A DNA stretch of 64,000 nt. It comes from Anabaena sp051781005 (GTDB taxonomy: Bacteria > Cyanobacteriota > Cyanobacteriia > Cyanobacteriales > Nostocaceae). Below, piece after piece: positions 8,189 through 16,091 of this stretch. The DNA is taken from assembly GCF_051781005.1 (NCBI RefSeq), contig NZ_JBPWOA010000018.1, positions 142,023-206,022 of the forward strand, read 5' to 3'. Made by a program: the position numbers and the translations under genes. Below the pieces are notes generated by a model. It saw nothing but the letters and a program-made list of their open reading frames with translations. It was not told the DNA's origin and did not search any database. Each line of letters starts with the position of its first letter. Position 1 is the first letter of the stretch.

Positions 8189-8360
8189 CTATTTTTGCAT
8201 TCTCAAAAATTTATCGCTTTGTGTCTTGATCACTTTGCCATCTTTTGCAGTGTCAGGTGGCAACTGTTCCAGAGGCAAGGAATTGTAGTTTGTGATTTGG
8301 GCTTTGTCTAGTAGTCCGGTAGGGAGGTTTTTGATTTGGAGGGTAAGGTTAGATTTCGCA
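8189..8360 (-). pseudogene. Possible C-terminal remnant of an unknown protein
   Basis: On the minus strand an open frame ending at 8189 reads with protein-like composition: NLTLQIKNLPTGLLDKA, then SLPLEQLPPDTAKDGKVI, then SDKFLRMQK and a stop. No start codon with a ribosome site is apparent, and the frame runs into the divergent promoter of the pentapeptide gene. It could be the tail of a deleted gene. The family is not recognised. Confidence 0.3.
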
Positions 8361-8418
8361 GGTGACTCTATTTGGTGTATACAGTAGAGTAAACGTTACT
8401 GAGTAATAGTGTTGAATC

Positions 8419-8838
8419 ATGAAGGTCAAAAGGCAAATAATTACTGTTGAGGAATTGTTGAGTAGATATGCTGCTGGGGAGCGAGATTTTACTTGTATTG
8501 CCATTAATGACTCGCGTGAAGGTTTGTTCAGAGGTGTTGATCTCAGTGGCATTAATCTGGAGGATTTCGCCCTCAGTGTTGACTTTAGTGGTGCTATTTT
8601 GAAAGAAGCTAATTTCCGATATACTGAGTGGGGCAGATGTAGTTGGGAAAATGCTGACTTCAGTGGTTCCGACTTTACTGGAATTAACAATGGTGTAGAA
8701 TGCTACATTGTTCGCTGCAACTTTAGCAATACTAACTGGGAGCGAGCCAATCTGTGGCAATCCACCTTTAAAGACTGCAATATGACTACTGCTAACTTCG
8801 ATAATGCCAGCTTGGCTGAAGTTGACCTCTACAGGTGA
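8419..8838 (+). CDS. Short pentapeptide-repeat protein
   Basis: 139 residues starting MKVKRQIITVEELLSRYAAGERDFTCI, the same kind of helical cap (EELLxRYAAGERDF) as the pentapeptide protein at 4061. Degenerate A(D/N)F repeats follow (VDFSGAILKEANFRY, ADFSGSDFTGIN, ANLWQSTF, ANFDNASLAEVDLYR). Repeats are F-centred rather than L-centred and fewer, giving roughly one short beta-helix. No signal peptide. The paralogous cap suggests both belong to one cyanobacterial subfamily whose biochemical role is unknown. Confidence 0.8.
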   Translation: MKVKRQIITVEELLSRYAAGERDFTCIAINDSREGLFRGVDLSGINLEDFALSVDFSGAILKEANFRYTEWGRCSWENADFSGSDFTGINNGVECYIVRCNFSNTNWERANLWQSTFKDCNMTTANFDNASLAEVDLYR

Positions 8839-8938
8839 ATTATGACAAGGAATAGCTGACAATCTCTATATAAAGTCAAAAGCATGAAGTTAGAAATTTC
8901 TGCTTTCTTCTTTCATGCCTTATCCTTTATTTTTTTAA

Positions 8939-9010
<72 letters not shown>

Positions 9011-9168
9011 ACGCTCGCAACGATTACTATATTAAACTTAAAACCAGATGATGTCAACTACTTTGGGGAAAATTTTTAAATTTTCTTTGGTAGCTGCTGA
9101 AAGTTAAAATTTTTGACAGCCCAAATTCGCTCTAGAAGAGCAATTCAGAGATTTATGAATACTCTTTT

Positions 9169-9717
9169 CTATAATCCCATCCGCAATTGAGCCAGACGCT
9201 GCCTTGCTTTATCATCAATAGCATTAGCTAAAAATCGGCTTTTCGATTGTTTGGGTGGTTGATATCTATGACGCATCCGACACACAGTTGTTTCTACTTC
9301 TCCGCATAGTTGATGCGCTGATAACCATTCAGCACCATACCCCTGTACCATTAACTGCTGCGCTCGGTCTGATGTGGCAACAATTACGCGAGAAATTAAA
9401 CATTGTGCTATTTGGTGACGCATGGACGCACAGGATTTTTCAATATAGGTGTCTGCGGTCTGACCAAAATCTGTGTAATGAACAGTGAGAAAGTCTGTAA
9501 TATTTTCTCTATTGCTGGGGGTGTTTTGATATTGGGCATCAAAAACTATTTGAGTTTCATAACCTTGAAATGCGCTGTAGTTTGTTATTGCTTCTATTAG
9601 TTCCCCCCGTGCTGCCTCTAGTCCAGCATGATCACGGGTTTTCTTTAAGCAAGTCCAAGCGCCTATAATGTTGTAGCCGTCCACTAATAAAATGGACGGG
9701 ATGATAGAACGGGGCAT
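9169..9717 (-). CDS. YacP/Rae1-like NYN-domain RNase protein
   Basis: 182 residues beginning with a PIN-like NYN core: ILLVDGYNIIGAW (first Asp/Asn acidic site, residues 9-20), then TQIVFDAQYQ, ADTYIEKSC, and VIVATSDRAQQLMVQGYGAEWLS. These four conserved acidic segments define the YacP family, whose Bacillus member Rae1 is a ribosome-associated endoribonuclease. The basic C-terminal tail (RHRYQPPKQSKSRF) fits RNA binding. It is a single-gene unit next to tRNA-Asn. Function in cyanobacteria is inferred from the family. Confidence 0.8.
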   Translation of the reverse strand: MPRSIIPSILLVDGYNIIGAWTCLKKTRDHAGLEAARGELIEAITNYSAFQGYETQIVFDAQYQNTPSNRENITDFLTVHYTDFGQTADTYIEKSCASMRHQIAQCLISRVIVATSDRAQQLMVQGYGAEWLSAHQLCGEVETTVCRMRHRYQPPKQSKSRFLANAIDDKARQRLAQLRMGL

Positions 9718-10109
9718 GGTTTTTAATCACAATTATCTAGAGTTAACAGAAATCATTCATAAGACTTATAGTAATTGAAGCATCACTTGTAACACTATGC
9801 TACAGAGAATAAAAAATGCCCCATTGCCGAAAAACTAAACCCTAAGGTAGAAGCAACAATGTCTAAAAAGCCTCTTCAAATAAGGGTTATCGCAGTTTAT
9901 TTATAGAAATAAATAATTTTTTTGAGTCGTCAAAATTCCATAATGAAAAACCAGATACCTATACAGCAAAGTGTTTGTCTAGTATCTGGTTATGAATTTT
10001 TGATGATTAAAAATTGTTGAAAATATTGATATTAGGGGCTTTCAAATAAAAAGTCTGCCAATACTTTTTCTAGAAAACCTGATAGGCAAGATACTGCTGG
10101 AGTTTTGTC
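9718..10109. other. Intergenic region with one strong hairpin
   Basis: No gene is supported in these 390 bases. AACCAGATAC (9949-9958) pairs with GTATCTGGTT (9982-9991). This is a 10-bp stem that could end the ABC ATPase transcript coming from the right. Confidence 0.45.
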
Positions 10110-10787
10110 TTAAGAAGTTTCGCTGTGTGCTTTCATTAGTCGCTGTTTGAGACGCTCGGCTTCACCTGCATCGACTAGAGAGCCTTCTTCTAATAAAAAA
10201 GCACCATCACAATAATTTAACTCATCTAAGCGATGCGTTACCCATAAAGCTGTAATTCCGCGACTTTTAACTAGATGACGAACACTGGACACTAAGTCGA
10301 GTTGACTATCTGGATCTAGTAGAGCAGTGGGTTCATCTAATAATAAGACTTCACAGTGACGAGCGATCGCACCAGCTATAGCCACACGCTGTTTTTGTCC
10401 ACCAGAAAGAGCATAGATAGGACGACGTTGTAAAGACAGCAAATTCACTGCCCCTAAAGCCTCCTCCACCCTAGCTCTGACCATAGCAGGAGGCAATTTT
10501 TCTGCCACTAATCCAAAAGCCACATCAGCACCAACAGTTGGCATAACTAATTGATGATCAGGATTTTGGAAAACAAAACCAACAGGGGGTGAAATGCCAA
10601 TTTCGCCAGATTGGGGAGCTAATAACCCTGCTATCAGTCTCAGGAGAGTTGATTTGCCACTGCCATTAGTACCCAAAAGCATCCAAAATTCGCCTTGCGG
10701 TACTTTGAGAGAGCAAGATTTGATCACTTGCTCCCCATTAGGCCATAAGAAGTTTAAATCCTGAACTTCGATGCCTACAGCCGTCAT
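10110..10787 (-). CDS. ABC transporter ATP-binding protein (EcfA/CbiO-like)
   Basis: 225-residue single ABC ATPase. Walker A GTNGSGKST lies near residue 39, the Q loop is in VGFVFQNPDHQLVMPTV, the signature is LSGGQKQRVAIAGAI and Walker B is LLLDEPTALLD. The FQNPDHQ(L/I) segment is typical of cobalt/energy-coupling-factor ATPases. No EcfT or S-component gene adjoins it, so it may serve a shared transmembrane partner elsewhere, as solitary cyanobacterial copies do. It lies 13 bases downstream of the UPF0367 gene on the same strand, probably one transcript. Confidence 0.8.
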   Translation of the reverse strand: MTAVGIEVQDLNFLWPNGEQVIKSCSLKVPQGEFWMLLGTNGSGKSTLLRLIAGLLAPQSGEIGISPPVGFVFQNPDHQLVMPTVGADVAFGLVAEKLPPAMVRARVEEALGAVNLLSLQRRPIYALSGGQKQRVAIAGAIARHCEVLLLDEPTALLDPDSQLDLVSSVRHLVKSRGITALWVTHRLDELNYCDGAFLLEEGSLVDAGEAERLKQRLMKAHSETS

Positions 10788-10800
10788 TTGTACACCTGGT

Positions 10801-11073
10801 TTACTCAGTTGCTAAAGCGAAAAATCCGGGTGGTCTAGTACCACCAACGGCAGTACCATCTTTTTGTACAATTTGTACACCTGAAATTTCACTAGCACGG
10901 ACAGCAATTTTTTTCTCTGTTTTGCCTTCGCACTTGAGTTCCACAATATCAGGGTTCCCAGAGCGCATTGCTGCCAGAATCAGCTGATAAACAGCTTCAG
11001 CGTCTTCAGTAGACTTACGTTGTACTGATATCGGGAAAGCAGTATTTTTGATGCTTAAGTCGATGGTAAACAT
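10801..11073 (-). CDS. UPF0367 family conserved cyanobacterial protein
   Basis: 90 residues starting MFTIDLSIKNTAFPISVQRK, with a conserved centre (SGNPDIVELKCEGKTEKKIAVRA) and a C-terminal GGTRPPGFFALATE. I recognise this as the UPF0367 family, found across cyanobacteria and without a known function. It carries no transmembrane segment or signal peptide. It is followed on the same strand, after 13 bases, by the ABC ATPase, so the two are probably co-transcribed. The linkage may hint at a role in the same transport process, but this is only inference. Confidence 0.85.
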   Translation of the reverse strand: MFTIDLSIKNTAFPISVQRKSTEDAEAVYQLILAAMRSGNPDIVELKCEGKTEKKIAVRASEISGVQIVQKDGTAVGGTRPPGFFALATE

Positions 11074-11401
11074 TTAGAATTAATCACATTTCACTGACTG
11101 TAGGACTAATTCTAGCGTTACCTGGCTGATTCGGTGTGAATTGTGAAAGGAGGGAAGAATTATGAGATTTTGTTTTATATCGTTGTTTCGTTACCCTGAA
11201 GGGATTACAGGTGTCTCACAGATGAAATTATTTCCATCAGCACTGGAAAAATTAGAGATTTGCACCTATTATGATTAAAGAGCGTAAAAAATTGTAAACT
11301 GGATTAACAACCCGGTTAACTTTCTGCATATAGGCGGTTATGTCATAGCCATCTATATATAGATAAAACCTGTACTTATAAACTTTTGGAGATTCTTTGT
11401 A
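11074..11401. promoter_or_regulatory. psbD upstream region
   Basis: 330 bases carrying the psbD promoter and leader. Visible are the self-complementary ATCTATATATAGAT (11351-11364) and GGAG (11387-11390) before the ATG. No small gene is supported. The promoter position itself is not resolved. Confidence 0.45.
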
Positions 11402-12457
11402 ATGACCATCGCAGTTGGACGCGCCCCGAGTAGAGGGTGGTTTGACGTATTAGACGACTGGTTAAAGCGCGATCGCTTCGTATTCGTAGGTTGGTCAGGA
11501 ATATTATTATTCCCCTGCGCCTTCCTCGCACTAGGCGGCTGGCTAACCGGCACAACCTTCGTCACCTCCTGGTACACCCACGGACTAGCATCCTCCTACC
11601 TAGAAGGAGCTAACTTCCTCACCGTAGCAGTATCCACACCAGCAGACAGCATGGGACACTCCCTGTTGTTACTCTGGGGACCAGAAGCCCAAGGCGACTT
11701 AACCCGTTGGTTTCAACTAGGTGGCCTCTGGCCATTTGTTGCCTTACACGGAGCCTTCGGTCTAATTGGCTTCATGTTGCGTCAATTTGAAATCGCCAGA
11801 CTAGTAGGAATTCGTCCTTACAACGCACTTGCGTTTTCAGGACCAATTGCAGTATTCGTCAGCGTTTTCTTGATGTACCCCTTAGGACAATCAAGCTGGT
11901 TCTTTGCACCCAGCTTTGGTGTAGCCGCAATCTTCCGGTTCTTACTATTCCTGCAAGGGTTCCACAACTGGACACTCAACCCCTTCCACATGATGGGTGT
12001 AGCCGGAATCTTAGGTGGAGCATTACTGTCGGCAATTCACGGAGCCACAGTAGAAAACACCCTGTTTGAAGATGGTGAAGGTTCCAACACCTTCCCTGGA
12101 TTCAACCCCACCCAAGCCGAAGAAACCTACTCAATGGTGACAGCAAACCGTTTCTGGTCACAGATTTTCGGCGTTGCTTTCTCTAACAAACGTTGGTTGC
12201 ACTTCTTCATGTTGTTCGTCCCAGTCACAGGCTTATGGATGGCATCTGTAGGAATTGTCGGCTTGGCACTCAACCTGCGGGCTTATGACTTCGTTTCCCA
12301 AGAATTACGGGCAGCAGAAGACCCAGAGTTTGAAACTTTCTATACCAAAAATATTTTGCTGAACGAGGGTATCCGCGCTTGGATGGCTCCTCAAGATCAA
12401 CCCCACGAACAATTTGTATTCCCTGAAGAAGTATTACCACGTGGTAACGCTCTCTAA
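11402..12457 (+). CDS. psbD: Photosystem II D2 reaction-centre protein
   Basis: 351 residues, the normal D2 length. The protein binds P680 chlorophyll, pheophytin, QA and the non-haem iron in the thylakoid membrane. Characteristic segments are visible: the N-terminal GRAPSRGWFDVLDDWLKRDRF, the helix with HGAFGLIGFMLRQFE, the QA region FHNWTLNPFHMMGVAG, the histidine ligand AIHGATVEN, and the C-terminal QPHEQFVFPEEVLPRGNAL. No psbC follows (psbDC is normally an overlapping operon), so this is a stand-alone psbD copy. Such second copies are often light-stress induced. A terminator follows directly. Confidence 0.97.
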   Translation: MTIAVGRAPSRGWFDVLDDWLKRDRFVFVGWSGILLFPCAFLALGGWLTGTTFVTSWYTHGLASSYLEGANFLTVAVSTPADSMGHSLLLLWGPEAQGDLTRWFQLGGLWPFVALHGAFGLIGFMLRQFEIARLVGIRPYNALAFSGPIAVFVSVFLMYPLGQSSWFFAPSFGVAAIFRFLLFLQGFHNWTLNPFHMMGVAGILGGALLSAIHGATVENTLFEDGEGSNTFPGFNPTQAEETYSMVTANRFWSQIFGVAFSNKRWLHFFMLFVPVTGLWMASVGIVGLALNLRAYDFVSQELRAAEDPEFETFYTKNILLNEGIRAWMAPQDQPHEQFVFPEEVLPRGNAL

Positions 12458-12505
12458 TTTCATGATGAATTAATACATCTTTAACATTCATCATTTTTAA
12501 CTTAT

Positions 12506-12535
12506 CCTCCACTAATTATCGGTGGGGGTTTTTTT
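12506..12535 (+). terminator. psbD terminator
   Basis: CCTCCAC (12506-12512) pairs with GTGGGGG (12522-12528), followed by seven T residues. It lies about 50 bases after the psbD stop. Confidence 0.85.
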
Positions 12536-12591
12536 ATGGTTAATATTGCAAAGCAAATTTGATGTGTTATAGTAATCGAAGGTTACAAACC

Positions 12592-12867
12592 CAGAGCAAG
12601 ACGCTCTGCCCTTTTGAAATTTAAGACCACTTAGGCAACAAGGAGGTGATGCCCATGATAGAAAGTAGTATACCCATGGGTCATCAGGTTGCAGTTAGCC
12701 GGCTGTGCGCCGGGGCTGTTCTCTAAAACTTAGCCTTAGTTATTCTGAGATACTAAGTTAGCTCAAGTAGCTAGGCTAAAAGTCGGAGTTCCTTCCGGCA
12801 GTCTGGTTGCAACCTGAAGACCCGCTAGACCGCCCTGATTTAGATCATCAGATTTAAGTCAGGGCGG
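12592..12867 (+). ncRNA. Structured RNA-like element of unknown type (possible IS200/IS605-derived remnant)
   Basis: This 276-nt stretch can fold into many stems. CAGAGC/GCTCTG (12592-12597/12603-12608). CCGGC/GCCGG (12699-12703/12709-12713). TTAGCCT/AGGCTAA (12730-12736/12773-12779), with the alternative AACTTAG/CTAAGTT (12727-12733/12753-12759). GTCGGA/TCCGGC (12782-12787/12794-12799). A long-range 10-bp closing stem TCAGGTTGCA/TGCAACCTGA (12684-12693/12808-12817). A terminal CCGCCCTGA/TCAGGGCGG hairpin (12830-12838/12859-12867). It does not match riboswitch classes, SRP, 6S or tmRNA as I know them. A 23-codon ORF with a perfect Shine-Dalgarno is embedded. The multi-hairpin architecture and the in-frame peptide tail would also fit the 3' end of a decayed TnpB/IS605-type element. 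Confidence 0.45.
12655..12726 (+). CDS. 23-residue ORF with perfect Shine-Dalgarno, inside the structured element
   Basis: The ORF starts MIESSIPMGHQ and ends LCAGAVL. AAGGAGGTGAT (12640-12650) is complementary over 11 bases to the 16S rRNA 3' end, spaced well from the ATG. The start region can pair with a sequence inside the ORF (GATGCCCATG against CATGGGTCATC), so initiation may be masked. It could be a leader peptide, a genuine small protein, or the leftover C-terminus of a transposon protein, since the frame is open back to a TAA at 12622. Function is not assigned. Confidence 0.35.
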   Translation: MIESSIPMGHQVAVSRLCAGAVL

Positions 12868-12969
12868 ATAGTTGTTTATGGGAACTTTTGGTTTATCAAT
12901 AATATGGCAGGAAACAGACAATAGGGAACTTTTTACAGGGTGGAAAGTCTGTGGTGTATATGGCTTTTT

Positions 12970-13012
12970 TTCTTCAATTTTGTATCTCATTTACCTGCGA
13001 TCTGCTGTAAGT
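12970..13012. repeat. Partial copy of the 3890-4042 palindromic element
   Basis: Reads TTTTGTATCTCATTT ... GATCTGCTGTAAG. This matches the reverse complement of the left end of the element at 3890 (ATCTGCTGTAA preceded by TTTGTATCTCA). Only one end is present here. Confidence 0.5.
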
Positions 13013-13038
13013 CTATTAGACATAATTAAAAAGTAGCG

Positions 13039-13182
13039 ATGCAGTTAGGGCTAGACCTTAGCGGAATTATTAGGATGTCTTTGTCAGCACTGTTGACAGT
13101 TCGTTTGTGGACTCTTCAAGAATCCCCCCAACTAGAATTTGTGAGGAGTTGTCAATTTCTGCGGTTATTTGGATATGAGTAG
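13039..13182 (+). CDS. Possible small ORF of 47 residues upstream of the porin
   Basis: An open frame from ATG 13039 reads MQLGLDLSGIIRMSLSALL and later LWTLQESPQLEFVRSC, ending FLRLFGYE. No good ribosome site precedes either ATG. It contains TTGTGAGGAGT, one mismatch from the Yfr1-complementary motif found again at the porin start. It may be a remnant or simply part of the porin leader. Nothing supports translation beyond the open frame. Confidence 0.2.
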   Translation: MQLGLDLSGIIRMSLSALLTVRLWTLQESPQLEFVRSCQFLRLFGYE

Positions 13183-13425
13183 AAAACAGTTATTTAATCA
13201 AAAACTCTTATCTTGATCATTAGACGCAGATATTATATAATGAGGAGCTATAAAGGATTAGTTTTTACATAAGTTAATTGCATGAATATTTAACGATAAG
13301 TTAATCAGTTATTAGCCTTGTAAAAACTAAAATTGTAGTAACGGTAGCAATGCCCTTTCCAAAGGTTTCGGCAAAATGCCACATTTCTAAGCAGCAAATA
13401 CAACGAAACCGTTTATCTATATAAG

Positions 13426-13436
13426 GTGTGAGGAGT
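13426..13436 (+). promoter_or_regulatory. Perfect Yfr1 seed complement over the porin ribosome binding site
   Basis: GTGTGAGGAGT is the exact reverse complement of ACUCCUCACAC, the conserved single-stranded core of the cyanobacterial sRNA Yfr1. It includes the GAGGAG Shine-Dalgarno of the porin whose ATG is at 13446. Pairing would block initiation, as shown for porin mRNAs in Prochlorococcus. Confidence 0.75.
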
Positions 13437-13445
13437 AAAGGAAAG

Positions 13446-15164
13446 ATGTCTAATCTATTGTGGAAATCCTTGGTTGTTAGCCCAGCCGTTTTGGGAGCGG
13501 CCTTATTAGTTTCAGGAACAGCGATCGCTTCGCCCTCCGCAGGCAATGCAGCCCCAAATACCGCCACTGAAGTATCAACACTAGAAACACAAGTAGCAAC
13601 AGAAGTTGTTCAACAACCTGTGGTATTGGCTCAAGTTAACCAAGACACTCAGGTTTTAGATCAAGTTAAACGCTACAGTAACGAAGGTCAAAATTTACAA
13701 TCTCAAGTAACATCGGTTTCTCAGTTTTCCGATGTCCAACCCACCGACTGGGCATTCCAGGCGTTGCAGTCCTTGGTGGAACGTTATGGTTGTATCGCAG
13801 GTTATCCCAATGGTACATATCGTGGAAACCGTGCTTTAACCCGTTATGAATTTGCCGCTGGTTTGAATGCCTGTTTAGACCGGGTGAATGAATTGATCGC
13901 CACAGCAACAGCTGACATGGTGACAAAACAGGATTTAGCCACCTTACAGCGCTTGCAAGAAGAATTTTCTGCTGAATTGGCAACTTTACGCGGTCGTGTC
14001 GATGCTTTGGAAGCACGCACTGCTGAGTTAGAAGCCAATCAATTCTCTACTACCACCAAATTGCAAGGTGAAGCTATTTTTGCTCTGACCGATGCTTTTA
14101 ATGGTGATATTGCAGGTAAGACCGTTTTTCAAGATAGAGTGCGTTTGAACCTGCAAAGCAGCTTCACAGGTAGAGATATGTTGAATACCCGTTTGGCTGC
14201 GGGTAACGCACAAAACTTTGGAAACACTGGAGAGAGTAGACAAACCTTTGACGTTGGTAGCACTGGTAATAACAATGTTGAGATAGACAAACTGACTTAT
14301 GAAGCTCCTGTTGGTCCAGGACAGGTCTATATAGCAGCTACTGGTGGTAAACACAGCCATTATGCTGCTGTTAACAACCCCTACTTCTTTGATAGAACTG
14401 ATGGTGGTAATGGTTCTTTAAGTACCTTTAGTTCTGAAAACCCCATCTACCGAATTGGTGGTGGTGCAGGTATTGCACTGAATGTACCCTTTGGTCAAGG
14501 TGGCGGTATTCTCAAACCAAGTTCATTGACATTGGGTTATTTGGCTTCTGAGGCTAATAGTCCTGCTGCTGGTGAAGGTTTGTTTGACGGTAACTATGCT
14601 GCTTTAGGTCAGTTAAACTTTAATGTTGGTAATCGCATTGCCTTAGCTGCTACTTATGTACATGGTTATCATGGTGAAGGTAGTCGTTTGTTTGACTCAG
14701 GGAACAATGTGGTGGGTTCTGCTGGTGATGTTGTAGGTTCATCGATATCTAACAATCTACGCAGCAACACAGGATCTTCCAGCAACTCCTACGGTATTTC
14801 TGCTGCCTTCAGACCTAGCGAAAAACTTTCCATCAGTGGTTTCGTTTCTTACCATGATGTCATAGGCTTTGGCGCTGGTGATGATTATGAAGCATGGAGC
14901 TACGGTGTTGGTGTAGCGTTACCTGACTTTGGTAAGAAAGGCAACGTATTGGGTATTTTCGGTGGCGCTCAACCTTATTCCTTTAACAATAATGGTGGTG
15001 CTAACTCTGGTGATATTCCCTACCAAGTTGAAGGTTTCTACAAGTATCGCGTTTCTGACAATATCTCCGTCACCCCTGGTGTGATTTGGTTGCCAGCTAC
15101 CGGACAAAGCAGCAGCAGCGAAGATACCTTTATCGGTACATTGAGAACAACGTTCACTTTCTAA
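13446..15164 (+). CDS. SLH-domain outer-membrane porin (OprB/Som type)
   Basis: About 572 residues. A signal peptide (MSNLLWKSLVV ... GTAIASPSAG) is followed by one SLH domain (FSDVQPTDWAFQALQSLVE ... LTRYEFAAGL, about residues 85-145) that anchors to peptidoglycan-linked polymer. Next comes a short coiled coil (QDLATLQRLQEEFSAELATL). A long glycine/asparagine-rich beta-barrel follows, ending in the outer-membrane signature ...TTFTF with a terminal Phe. This is the major-porin architecture of cyanobacteria. I start at ATG 13446 because GAGGAG lies 10 bases before it. An in-frame GTG at 13428 would fall inside the Shine-Dalgarno. Post-transcriptional control by Yfr1 is suggested by the overlapping seed match. 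Confidence 0.92.
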   Translation: MSNLLWKSLVVSPAVLGAALLVSGTAIASPSAGNAAPNTATEVSTLETQVATEVVQQPVVLAQVNQDTQVLDQVKRYSNEGQNLQSQVTSVSQFSDVQPTDWAFQALQSLVERYGCIAGYPNGTYRGNRALTRYEFAAGLNACLDRVNELIATATADMVTKQDLATLQRLQEEFSAELATLRGRVDALEARTAELEANQFSTTTKLQGEAIFALTDAFNGDIAGKTVFQDRVRLNLQSSFTGRDMLNTRLAAGNAQNFGNTGESRQTFDVGSTGNNNVEIDKLTYEAPVGPGQVYIAATGGKHSHYAAVNNPYFFDRTDGGNGSLSTFSSENPIYRIGGGAGIALNVPFGQGGGILKPSSLTLGYLASEANSPAAGEGLFDGNYAALGQLNFNVGNRIALAATYVHGYHGEGSRLFDSGNNVVGSAGDVVGSSISNNLRSNTGSSSNSYGISAAFRPSEKLSISGFVSYHDVIGFGAGDDYEAWSYGVGVALPDFGKKGNVLGIFGGAQPYSFNNNGGANSGDIPYQVEGFYKYRVSDNISVTPGVIWLPATGQSSSSEDTFIGTLRTTFTF

Positions 15165-15203
15165 GACGTTGACGATTTGCTGACAAGTTTGAAACTTGTT
15201 TAT

Positions 15204-15230
15204 CCCCGCCATAAGGTGGGGATTTTGTTT
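15204..15230 (+). terminator. Porin terminator
   Basis: CCCCGCC (15204-15210) pairs with GGTGGGG (15215-15221) around an ATAA loop. ATTTTGTTTT follows. Confidence 0.85.
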
Positions 15231-15354
15231 TGGGTAGAAAAAAATAACAAACCCCAGTGGAGAACCGGAGTATACTAGAAAAGGGGTGAAGTGGATTTGA
15301 GTTGCGTCTCCAAGAGGGGAAGTATGAAAAGTCATGAACAATTTTGATCATTTA

Positions 15355-15572
15355 GGACTTACGCACTGTACAAACTGCACATGATATGTATGAAGGAAAT
15401 TGCCTAGTTTCAGGCTTTTGGAATCGCATATTAGTGTGGTGCGTCAGATAGAGACAATCTGTTAGATGCTCAATTATCGGGTCTGACGTGGTTGGTGAGC
15501 TTGCCGAACCACACCCTACAAAAGATAAAATTCATAATCCATATTTGATAGATTTTGTTAATGCGTAAGTCC
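15355..15572. repeat. MITE-like element, family 1, copy 1 (218 bp)
   Basis: Perfect 11-bp terminal inverted repeats GGACTTACGCA and TGCGTAAGTCC, flanked on both sides by TA. This suggests TA target duplication as in IS630/Tc1-type transposition. The interior holds GGTGCGTCAGAT and an ACACCCTAC segment also seen in the copies near 40450 and 43725. Confidence 0.7.
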
Positions 15573-15633
15573 TATCATTTATCCTCCATGCTTCAGCTTT
15601 CATTATTTATCCTTTATTCTTAAATTGCTGCTT

Positions 15634-16074
15634 GTGGAACTATCATGTAAATCTGAATACGCAATTTTGGCGTTATTAGAGATGGCAATTCATTACGAAA
15701 GCGGTGAACCGATGCAAATTCGACAAATTGCCGCTCAACAAAATATACCGGATCGTTATCTAGAGCAGCTATTAGCTACATTGAGGCGCGGCGGTATAGT
15801 TAAGAGTCAACGTGGTTCAAAAGGTGGCTATCTTTTAGCACGGGAACCTTGGAAAATTAGCATTTTAGAAATATTGGAATGTTTGGAAGGTTTAGATGTG
15901 CGGATTAGTGAAGAAGATACCAATAACCTCAAAAGTGTAGATAGTTCTATTGTGGAAGAAATCTGGCAAGAAGCGCGTCAGGCTGCAAATTCAGTCTTAC
16001 AAAAACATTCGCTTCAGGATCTTTGTGAAAAAAGAGATTCACGCCGTCAGTTAGATATCATGTATTACATTTAA
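15634..16074 (+). CDS. Rrf2-family transcriptional regulator
   Basis: 146-residue winged-helix regulator. The N-terminus VELSCKSEYAILALLEMA, then IRQIAAQQNIPDRYLEQLLATLRRGGIVKSQRGSKGGYLLAREPWKIS, is the canonical Rrf2 DNA-binding domain and wing. The three-cysteine Fe-S motif of IscR is not present, so it is more like the CymR type. The start is taken at GTG 15634 because family members begin (M/V)ELSCKSEYA. It precedes cysK by 17 bases in the same direction. This is the same arrangement in which CymR-type proteins sense cysteine synthase in Firmicutes, so control of sulfur assimilation is likely but inferred. Confidence 0.87.
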   Translation: MELSCKSEYAILALLEMAIHYESGEPMQIRQIAAQQNIPDRYLEQLLATLRRGGIVKSQRGSKGGYLLAREPWKISILEILECLEGLDVRISEEDTNNLKSVDSSIVEEIWQEARQAANSVLQKHSLQDLCEKRDSRRQLDIMYYI

Positions 16075-16091
16075 AGGATTCACAATTTATT

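Noticed and set aside
8368..8862. Minus-strand frame of 164 codons opposite the pentapeptide gene
   Set aside because: Repetitive antisense shadow of pentapeptide coding sequence.
12592..12867. Known riboswitch, 6S RNA, SRP RNA or tmRNA
   Set aside because: The conserved cores of these classes (for example the SRP GGAAGCAGC loop, the TPP or cobalamin boxes) are absent, so the element is reported as unknown.
13428..13445. GTG start for the porin
   Set aside because: The GTG lies inside the Shine-Dalgarno. The ATG at 13446 gives a normal signal peptide.
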